From positions 1 to 49,465 of the forward strand of contig JBDSLU010000403.1 in assembly GCA_039916225.1 (NCBI GenBank): 49,465 bases of DNA, read 5' to 3'. The notes under the pieces were generated by a model. It searched no databases. It saw only the letters and a list, made by a program, of their open reading frames with translations, and had not been told where the DNA came from. The position numbers and the translations under genes are program-made. This document shows positions 1 through 5,450 of this stretch, one piece after another. Source of the stretch: JBDSLU01 sp039916225. Lineage in GTDB: Bacteria > Acidobacteriota > Vicinamibacteria > Vicinamibacterales > Vicinamibacteraceae. Position 1 is the first letter of the stretch, and every line of letters starts with the position of its first letter.

Positions 1-118
1 CGCTGACGGACGCGTCGGCGTCCATCACGCGGTGCAGGATGTCGCGGCGAGTGGCGTCGGCGAGTGCCCCGAACAGGTGATCCAGGGCCAGGCTCGACGG
101 CTGTCTATCTACAACCAT
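1..118 (-). CDS. ArsR-family transcriptional regulator, N-terminal part (runs off window)
   Basis: Reading the minus strand from the ATG at 118 gives MVVDRQPSSLALDHLFGALA and then DATRRDILHRVMDADASVS to the window edge. The 'ALADATRRDIL' stretch is the hallmark first helix region of ArsR winged-helix repressors, so this is the first 39 residues of such a protein; the DNA-recognition helix and C-terminus lie outside. The start codon is embedded in a perfect inverted repeat (107-130), as expected for an autorepressor. It follows the membrane-protein gene at 132-698 on the same strand by 13 bases, an arrangement like other ArsR/membrane-protein pairs. No Shine-Dalgarno precedes the ATG; a -10-like TAGCAT (129-134) ends 10 bases upstream. 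The effector or ligand cannot be inferred. Confidence 0.8.
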   Translation of the reverse strand, partial: MVVDRQPSSLALDHLFGALADATRRDILHRVMDADASVS

Positions 119-130
119 CTGGTTGTAGAT
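107..130. promoter_or_regulatory. Operator of the ArsR gene: 11-bp perfect inverted repeat
   Basis: The arms ATCTACAACCA (107-117) and TGGTTGTAGAT (120-130) are exact reverse complements separated by two bases. The repeat covers the ArsR start codon (116-118) and touches a -10-like TAGCAT on the minus strand (129-134). The ACAACCA/TGGTTGT core is the general form of operator bound by many ArsR-family dimers (family knowledge). Binding here would block initiation of a short-leader transcript (inference). Confidence 0.8.
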
Positions 131-131
131 G

Positions 132-698
132 CTACCACGCTCGCAGCCTCCTTCGCATCACGCGCAACGGCCGCCTCTGCCACGCGACGAGGCGCCGCCG
201 GACGCCCCACGCGTAGGCGATGTAGTAGCCGATCACGGCGCCGCCGACGCCGAGCGATTCCGGAATCCCGAACGCCATGACCATCGCGGTGCCGTAGATA
301 CCGGCTTGGGCCACCTTCAGCGAGCGCCACAGGCCGTAGACCACGCGCGCCGAGACCATCAGCGTCACCAGCAGGACCAGCCAGCGGTTCGGCGTGTAGT
401 GCAGCGTCGCCGGCGTCGGCTCCCAGTTCGTCAGCAGCAGGCCGACGAGGCCGAGTCCCAGGCCCAGCACGATACCCAGCGCCGCGCCGCTGAACGCGTG
501 CGGGACCCAGATCGTCGTGACCCCGGCGACGGTCAGGAACAGGACCGCGGAGAGCGACGTCAGGGCGACGTTCACCGTGCTCACCCAGGGCCGCGCCAGG
601 CGCCGCGCCTTGCCCATGCGGTAGCGCTGGACGAGGATCAGCGGCATCAGCGCGATCATCACCAGCGGGAGTACGAGCAGGAGGATCAGGAGCGGCAC
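132..698 (-). CDS. Small multi-pass membrane protein (DUF1453/CcdC-like, tentative)
   Basis: A 188-residue protein starting at a GTG (698) with GGAAG five bases upstream. It has about five hydrophobic segments: residues 1-22, about 44-62, 70-90, 105-122 and 140-165, joined by short Arg-rich loops, and ends in a basic tail. There is no signal peptidase site or catalytic motif. The general plan resembles CcdC-like DUF1453 proteins, but I do not recognise it securely. Its stop codon (132-134) overlaps the -10-like element of the downstream ArsR gene, so the two may be co-transcribed or the regulator may have its own promoter. A role as a membrane target controlled by the ArsR protein is possible but only inferred from adjacency. 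Confidence 0.6.
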   Translation of the reverse strand: MPLLILLLVLPLVMIALMPLILVQRYRMGKARRLARPWVSTVNVALTSLSAVLFLTVAGVTTIWVPHAFSGAALGIVLGLGLGLVGLLLTNWEPTPATLHYTPNRWLVLLVTLMVSARVVYGLWRSLKVAQAGIYGTAMVMAFGIPESLGVGGAVIGYYIAYAWGVRRRLVAWQRRPLRVMRRRLRAW

Positions 699-796
699 GC
701 TTCCAGACTACCGCCTCGGCTCGGCACGACGCGCCGCGGTGCTGTCGTGCTTAGGAGCTCGACCTCCCTATGCTGGGAGGGCCTGAGACGCGGCGG

Positions 797-1324
797 TCAG
801 TTCTGCCAGACGGCGAAGCCCTGTGCGCGCAGCCAGGCGGCGAGCCTCGGCTCCATGTCGACGGCGATCCGGTACGGCAGGCGCGAGAAGCCCTCGACCA
901 GATCCAGTCGCAGCCTGACGCCATGCGCGTGCACGAGCCGCGCGGACTGCGTGCCGGCGCGGTGACGCTCGAACCGCTCCTCCGGCGTAAGCCCGGTCAC
1001 CCCGATGTACAGGCAGCCGCCGCCCGCGCCACCGGGGTTGCGATCGCGGAAGGCACGGTTCTTCCGCACCCGCGGGTCGAGTTCGATGGCATAGACGCTG
1101 TGGCGGCCGCGCGACCACGACGCCGCTGAGTAGCCGGCGCACATCGAGAAGAATTCCGCCTCGAGACCGGTGGCGGCGCTGGGTTCGAGCCGCTCGCCGG
1201 CGTCGATCTTCCGCTTGCCGCCCCAGCGAAAGAAGACGTCAGACGAGGTCTTTCTGGCCCTGATTACGTAGCCACGTCCCCACTGGGGGTAGTCGGCGTG
1301 GCGGACGACGGCTCCGGGATCCAT
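797..1324 (-). CDS. DUF3553-like plus GIY-YIG-like nuclease-fold protein
   Basis: 175 residues. The first ~45 residues (MDPGAVVRHADYPQWGRGYV, then FFRWGGKRKI) look like the small DUF3553-type beta domain, with the typical 'H-P-x-W-G-x-G' opening. The C-terminal half contains VYAIELD followed by CLYIGVTGLTPEERFERHRAG, which matches the second half of a GIY-YIG domain: the 'Y-x-G-x-T' strand, the Arg of the E-R-F-x-x-H helix and the Gly-rich turn. The first GIY tyrosine strand may be the VYAIEL segment. A cytoplasmic structure-specific nuclease or nucleic-acid-binding role is a family-based guess; a late catalytic Glu/Asn is not obvious. The ATG at 1324 has AGGGGA about nine bases upstream. It stands alone, divergent from the ThuA gene. 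Confidence 0.6.
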   Translation of the reverse strand: MDPGAVVRHADYPQWGRGYVIRARKTSSDVFFRWGGKRKIDAGERLEPSAATGLEAEFFSMCAGYSAASWSRGRHSVYAIELDPRVRKNRAFRDRNPGGAGGGCLYIGVTGLTPEERFERHRAGTQSARLVHAHGVRLRLDLVEGFSRLPYRIAVDMEPRLAAWLRAQGFAVWQN

Positions 1325-1361
1325 GAGTTTGATCCCCTGCGGCGGCGGAGGGAATAGTCGC

Positions 1362-1367
1362 TATGCT
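1362..1367 (+). promoter_or_regulatory. -10-like hexamer TATGCT ahead of the ThuA gene
   Basis: TATGCT ends 14 bases before the ATG at 1382 and there is no purine-rich ribosome binding site between them. A transcript starting about seven bases after the hexamer would have a leader of only a few bases. No convincing -35 is seen. Confidence 0.35.
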
Positions 1368-1381
1368 AGTCGACGATTCCC

Positions 1382-2305
1382 ATGGACCGACGCGCTGCTC
1401 TCGTCCTGATCTCTGGTCTGGCGTCGTCCGCGGCCGTGCGACTGGCCGCCGCGGAGCCGCGCCTCAAGGTGCTGATCCTCGATGGCTACAGCAACCACGA
1501 CTGGCGGCTGACGACCGCCCTGATCCGCGGCATGCTGGAGCCGATGGGGCTCTTCACCGTCGACGTCGCGACCGCGCCGCCGACCGCGGATGCACCGGGC
1601 TGGGATACCTGGCGGCCGGTGTTCGCCAACTACGACGCCATCATCCAGACCTGTAACGATCTGGGCGGCGGTCCGCCCTGGCCGCAGCCCATCAAGGACG
1701 CCTTCGAGGCCTACGTCCGCAACGGCGGCGGCGTCTATGTCTGGCATGGCGGCAACAACGCCTTCCCCGACTGGCCGGCCTACAACGAGATGATCGGTCT
1801 CGGCTGGCGCAAGAAGGACTTCGGCTGGGCGATCGCGGTCGAAGAGAACGGCACCCTCCGCCGCATCCCCGCCGGCGAAGGGCCCGATACCGGGCACGGC
1901 GCCCGCGTCGACACGGTCGTCCATCGACTCGGCGACCACCCGATCCACGCCGGCTTGCCAAAGGCGTGGCTCACGCCCGACATCGAGGTCTACCACTACG
2001 CGCGCGGTCCGGCGCTGCGACTCGACGTGCTGTCGTACGGCTTCGACCCGAAGACCGAGATGCGCTGGCCGCTGGAGTGGACGACCACCTACGGCAAGGG
2101 CCGCGTCTACACCTCGACGTTCGGTCACGTCTGGAAGGGCGACACCCAGCCGACCCGGATGCGCTGCGCCGGCCTGCAGACCGTTGTCGCCCGCGCGCTG
2201 CAGTGGCTGGCCAAGCGTCCGGTGACGGCGCCGATTCCGGCCGACTTCCCCACCGCCGACCGGATGTCGGTGCGCCCCGAGATCACCCTGCCCGGCGGCG
2301 CCTGA
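1382..2305 (+). CDS. Secreted ThuA-domain (class I glutamine amidotransferase-like) protein
   Basis: 307 residues with an N-terminal export signal (RRAALVLISGLASSAAVRLAAA). The mature part is a ThuA/trehalose-utilisation domain: the opening strand KVLILDGYSNHDW, the elbow-like strand YDAIIQTCNDLGG, GGGVYVWHGGNNAFPDWPAYNEMIG and the closing GKGRVYTSTFGHVWKG. ThuA proteins share the glutamine-amidotransferase-like fold but lack the Cys nucleophile, and they are tied to disaccharide oxidation or glycan breakdown. The length (~280 mature residues) fits the family. It is transcribed alone between divergent and convergent neighbours. Periplasmic sugar processing is the likely role; the substrate is unknown. 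Confidence 0.85.
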   Translation: MDRRAALVLISGLASSAAVRLAAAEPRLKVLILDGYSNHDWRLTTALIRGMLEPMGLFTVDVATAPPTADAPGWDTWRPVFANYDAIIQTCNDLGGGPPWPQPIKDAFEAYVRNGGGVYVWHGGNNAFPDWPAYNEMIGLGWRKKDFGWAIAVEENGTLRRIPAGEGPDTGHGARVDTVVHRLGDHPIHAGLPKAWLTPDIEVYHYARGPALRLDVLSYGFDPKTEMRWPLEWTTTYGKGRVYTSTFGHVWKGDTQPTRMRCAGLQTVVARALQWLAKRPVTAPIPADFPTADRMSVRPEITLPGGA

Positions 2306-2328
2306 GGGTCCCCATCGCGCGGCGATTC

Positions 2329-3261
2329 TCAGCGTGCCGCCGGCCGACGCGCCGCGATCTCCTCGAACAGCTTCTTCCCGACGATGCGATGCACCGCCGT
2401 CGAGGGATGACCCTCGTGGTAGAAGAAGAACGTCGTCGGATCGCCGATCGGCGTCGCGTCCTGGTCGAAGATCGCCCGCCCCGCGCACGCACTCGTCGTG
2501 TTGACGATGCCGTGCGATGCCGGATGCTCCATGACCTCGTCGAAGGCGGTGCCCCAGTGGTTCAGCCACAGGTCGAGGCCGGCAATCGCGGCGGTTTCCT
2601 CACGGACGAACTGCTCGTAGGCGGGATTCAGCCGCTTCCCCACGGCCGCGAACTGAGGAATCTTCGTCGGCAGCAAGGCGATGGTGAAGTGCCGTCCGCC
2701 CAGCTCGCGCAGGACCTGCAGGTGCTGCCGGAGGTTGCCGAGCGTGACCGGCGTCTCGCGCCGGCCATCGTTGAGGCCGCCAGCGAGAAAGAACAGCGTC
2801 GTCTCGGGATCGAACTTGATCTCGCCGGACTTCACCCGAGCGGCGAAGTCGCGCACCTGGTTGATCATCCCGTAGCCGAGATGCGCGTCCTTGACCAGGC
2901 GCCCCTCGCCTTCGCCGGTCCCCGCGCCGCTGACCGCGAACACCAGGCTCCTGTCGGACGCGTTGGCCGCCTTGGTCGACACCTGCAGGCCCATCAGCCA
3001 GCCGAGATACGCCACCGCGGTCGGCCCGTTGCCGTCGATGTAGCCGGCGCCGATGTCCGAGTAGCTGTCGCCGAAGACGTAGAGCCGTGAGTACGGCGTC
3101 GTCGGTGCGGCGGGCGCCGGCGTGGGCGCGCCCGGTCGAGCGGCTGCCGGTGGGGGCGCCGTCGGACTGGAAGCGGGCGGACCGGGCTGTGTCGGCGCCT
3201 GCGCCAGCAGCGAACTGACCAGGGCAAACACCACCAGCAGTGGCGCGAACGCACGTCGCAT
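2329..3261 (-). CDS. Secreted SGNH/GDSL-type hydrolase
   Basis: 310 residues from the ATG at 3261, chosen over an upstream in-frame start because GGGAGGA sits six bases before it and a clean signal peptide follows (MRRAFAPLLVVFALVSSLLAQ). A Pro/Ala-rich linker (~residues 22-62) leads into the catalytic domain: block I VFGDSYSDIG (nucleophile Ser), an oxyanion Gly, block III AGGLND and block V YHEGHPSTAVHRIVG (catalytic His). This is the lipase/acylhydrolase GDSL group related to phospholipase/haemolysin-type esterases. In block V the usual W-D-x-x-H-P has His where the Asp normally sits, with a Glu next to it, so the acidic member of the triad may be displaced. Substrate unknown; a lipid or acetylated glycan is likely. 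Confidence 0.85.
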   Translation of the reverse strand: MRRAFAPLLVVFALVSSLLAQAPTQPGPPASSPTAPPPAAARPGAPTPAPAAPTTPYSRLYVFGDSYSDIGAGYIDGNGPTAVAYLGWLMGLQVSTKAANASDRSLVFAVSGAGTGEGEGRLVKDAHLGYGMINQVRDFAARVKSGEIKFDPETTLFFLAGGLNDGRRETPVTLGNLRQHLQVLRELGGRHFTIALLPTKIPQFAAVGKRLNPAYEQFVREETAAIAGLDLWLNHWGTAFDEVMEHPASHGIVNTTSACAGRAIFDQDATPIGDPTTFFFYHEGHPSTAVHRIVGKKLFEEIAARRPAAR

Positions 3262-3357
3262 CGAATCCTCCCGACCGCGGTGGACGCTCAGGCCGCGTCC
3301 ATAGCGGCCGTAGTGTGTCACGGCCCGCGCGACGGTCATGCGCTACCATCGGGCGCC

Positions 3358-3852
3358 TTGCCTATCGAATCTGGGAAAGCGCCGACCGTCGCGGTCATCG
3401 GCCTCGCCTGGCTGATCGGATCGGCGGTGCTGGCGTGGCTCTCGTCGCCCGCGACTCTGATGCTGATACGCGACAACGAGGACCATGTCGCAGCCACGCT
3501 GCAGTCGCGGCTCTTCGGCCTGTTCACCACCAGGTCCGAACGCATCGACGGTATTCAATCCGTATCCGTCGTCAGTTACAACGCGCCGGGGCATCCATCG
3601 GACACGCCGGATCGCCTCGTCTTCGACACCGCGAAGGGGCCGGTCGACCTCGGGCGCAACCAACAGCTGTTCGCCCAGGAGCATCCCAAGATCGCCGGCT
3701 TCATCAAGGACGGCCCACAGTCGTTGACGTTGTCGAGCATCGATCGGGGAAGTGAGCGGCGCCGCTACGTCATCGCCCAGGTCATCGCACTGTTCCTGTT
3801 CCTCGGCGGCCTCGGCCTCGAGTGGATGCTGCTGCAGAACCTGAGGTCCTAG
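3358..3852 (+). CDS. Two-TM membrane protein of unknown function
   Basis: 164 residues if started at the TTG at 3358. The frame stays open back to a GTG at 3280, but that would overlap the promoter and ribosome binding site of the divergent GDSL gene and adds a sequence with no protein-like character. The protein has TM1 at the N-terminus (VAVIGLAWLIGSAVLAWLSS), about 105 soluble residues that include RIDGIQSVSVVSY and DRLVFDTAKGPVDLG, and TM2 near the C-terminus (VIALFLFLGGLGLEWMLL). This layout places the central domain outside the cytoplasm. I do not recognise the family. A TACCAT hexamer ends eight bases before the TTG. The start is uncertain. Confidence 0.55.
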   Translation: MPIESGKAPTVAVIGLAWLIGSAVLAWLSSPATLMLIRDNEDHVAATLQSRLFGLFTTRSERIDGIQSVSVVSYNAPGHPSDTPDRLVFDTAKGPVDLGRNQQLFAQEHPKIAGFIKDGPQSLTLSSIDRGSERRRYVIAQVIALFLFLGGLGLEWMLLQNLRS

Positions 3853-3884
3853 CAGCCCGACCGACAGGCACGACGACGGCGGCG

Positions 3885-4769
3885 CTACTTGCCGCCGACG
3901 AGCTCGTTGGAAAAGCGCACCCGCGGGAACAGCTCGGGCATGTGCGAGTCCCACACGCCGTGCGGGCTCCACGCCCAGCCACCGGGATCCTTGGCCGGCG
4001 GCGCTTCCTTGTACTGGTTGAAGCGCGAGAAATCCATGCGCCATTCGTCGCCGTCGCGTGGCGGCAGCGGACGGCCATCGGGCATGGCCAGCGGCTCGAG
4101 CGAGCGCCACGGGATCCGCATCTCGACGGTCCAGCCGCGGTCGCGGTCCTTGTTGTCGTTGATCGTGCCGTCGACGTGGACCGCCGTCTCGAGGCCCGGC
4201 ATGTCCCAGTTCCAGTAACCGATGCGCGAGCCGCGCGGATGCTTGGTGAAGCCGACGCCGTTGAAGGGCCGGACGCCCTGGCGTGTGCGGTCGAACTCGG
4301 GCCGCTTCGCGTAGCCGCCCGAGGCGAACTCGCGCTCCCAGACGAAGAACACCTCGTAGATGGTGTTGAAGGCGTTGACCTCGAACTCGTAGTAGGCGTC
4401 GCGCCCGGCGATGAACAGCTCGACGTCGTTGTTCTTGTAGATCGGCGAATCGCGCTCGGTCAGCGTCGCCTCGACGAACGGCTCCTCGAGCCAGTAGCCG
4501 ACGTAGAGATAGGTGTCGTCCCACAGCACCGCGGCGCGGGTGTCGTGGATGCCCGGCTGGCCAGCCACGAGGTCGGCGAAGCGCGGCGAGCGCTCGGCCG
4601 CCTTCCAGGCGGCTTCGTCCAGCCGGCCGTCGATGACGAGAGGAGTCGGGACGCGCTTGGCCGTGTACTGGGCGATCCGGTTCTCGGGCCACGGGAACGG
4701 CCACGTCTGCGCCAGCACGGGGACGGTGCCGCAGGCCAGCAGGGCGGCGGCCAGGGTGAACTGCCTCAT
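3885..4769 (-). CDS. Secreted carbohydrate-binding family 9-like (DOMON-fold) protein
   Basis: 294 residues from the ATG at 4769, with signal peptide MRQFTLAAALLACGTVPVLA. The rest is one CBM9-like module: VIDGRLDEAAWKAA, then LWDDTYLYVGYWLEEP, NNDVELFI, YYEFEVNAFNTIYEV and the closing WTVEMRIPWRSL and WRMDFSRF. The order (one-residue-in, 'D-D-x-Y-L-Y-V', 'D-x-x-E-x-F') is diagnostic of CBM9-type sugar-binding modules. No catalytic domain is attached, so it probably binds plant or bacterial glycan ends in the periplasm or at the surface. There is no Shine-Dalgarno; TAAGCT (4777-4782) lies seven bases upstream of the ATG. It is divergent from the EF-P-like gene. Confidence 0.85.
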   Translation of the reverse strand: MRQFTLAAALLACGTVPVLAQTWPFPWPENRIAQYTAKRVPTPLVIDGRLDEAAWKAAERSPRFADLVAGQPGIHDTRAAVLWDDTYLYVGYWLEEPFVEATLTERDSPIYKNNDVELFIAGRDAYYEFEVNAFNTIYEVFFVWEREFASGGYAKRPEFDRTRQGVRPFNGVGFTKHPRGSRIGYWNWDMPGLETAVHVDGTINDNKDRDRGWTVEMRIPWRSLEPLAMPDGRPLPPRDGDEWRMDFSRFNQYKEAPPAKDPGGWAWSPHGVWDSHMPELFPRVRFSNELVGGK

Positions 4770-4823
4770 GGCCGGTAGCTTACCCGGTCGGGCGGCCGGG
4801 CTGACCCCGCCGCGGCGATGCCT

Positions 4824-4829
4824 TATGAT
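4824..4829 (+). promoter_or_regulatory. -10-like hexamer TATGAT before the EF-P-like gene
   Basis: TATGAT (five of six to TATAAT) ends nine bases before the ATG at 4839 and no ribosome binding site is present, so the message would be leaderless or nearly so. It also argues against the in-frame ATG at 4818, which lies upstream of this element. Confidence 0.45.
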
Positions 4830-4838
4830 CGTGCGGTT

Positions 4839-5414
4839 ATGGCATCCCTGATCGAAGCGATCGACATCAAGCGCAAGATGTTCTTCGAGCACGAAGACGC
4901 GCCTTACCACTGTCTCGAGGTCGAAGTGTCGCGGCCGACCGCCCGCGGCGGCCAGACCCTGGTCCGCCTGAAGATGCGGAACCTGCTGACGCGCGCCGTG
5001 TTCGATCGGACCTTCAAGGCCGGGGACAAGTTCGCCGAGCCCGACCTGGTGAAGATCAAGGCCACCTACCTGTACGCCGACAACCACGGCTACAACTTCA
5101 TGGACCAGGACAGCTACGAGACGGTCACCCTCACCAGCGAGACGCTGGGCGACGATCGCCTCTTCCTGGTCGACAACCTGCCGGTCGAAATCCTGAAGTA
5201 CAACGGCAACCCGATCGGGATGGAGCTGCCGCAGCACGTCGAGCTCGCCGTGACCTACACCGAGCCTGCGGTGCGCGGAGACACCAGCAGCGGCAGCGTG
5301 ACCAAAGCCGCGACACTCGAGACGGGCATGGAGGTGAAGGTGCCGCTGTTCGTCAAGGAAGGCGACCGGGTGAAGGTCCACACCGAAACCCGCGGGTTCG
5401 CCGGCCGCGTATGA
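4839..5414 (+). CDS. Translation elongation factor P paralogue, EfpL/YeiP type
   Basis: 191 residues, the normal EF-P length, with three beta-barrel domains. Domain I is residues ~1-65 (MASLIEAIDIKRKM), domain II runs to ~130 (YNFMDQDSYETVTLT) and domain III ends GDRVKVHTETRGFAGRV, the usual EF-P terminus. EF-P relieves ribosome stalling at polyproline stretches. The loop that reaches the peptidyl-transferase centre reads SRPTARGGQTLVRLKM. It lacks the modified Lys context of classical EF-P (K-P-G-K-G) but matches the S-P-T-A-R-G loop of EfpL/YeiP, with Arg36 at the tip. No lysyl-transferase or rhamnosyl-transferase gene is nearby. The window encodes long polyproline tracts, natural clients for such a factor (inference). 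Confidence 0.85.
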   Translation: MASLIEAIDIKRKMFFEHEDAPYHCLEVEVSRPTARGGQTLVRLKMRNLLTRAVFDRTFKAGDKFAEPDLVKIKATYLYADNHGYNFMDQDSYETVTLTSETLGDDRLFLVDNLPVEILKYNGNPIGMELPQHVELAVTYTEPAVRGDTSSGSVTKAATLETGMEVKVPLFVKEGDRVKVHTETRGFAGRV

Positions 5415-5428
5415 GGTGATAGGCTGGC

Positions 5429-5445
5429 GGGCAGCCGAGCTGCCC
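5429..5445 (+). other. Hairpin between the EF-P-like gene and the hybrid kinase
   Basis: GGGCAGC (5429-5435), CGA, GCTGCCC (5439-5445) form a perfect 7-bp stem, directly followed by more C residues (the C tract is 5443-5450) and the TTG start at 5451. There is no T tract, so it is not a classical terminator; it could attenuate or mask the kinase start. Confidence 0.4.
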
Positions 5446-5450
5446 CCCCC

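Noticed and set aside
3343..4704. Minus-strand frame covering the two-TM gene and part of the CBM9-like gene
   Set aside because: Overlaps two genes in the wrong frame and has no recognisable domain.
4818..4838. Upstream ATG of the EF-P-like gene
   Set aside because: It would place the start before the -10-like element and adds seven residues absent from EF-P proteins.
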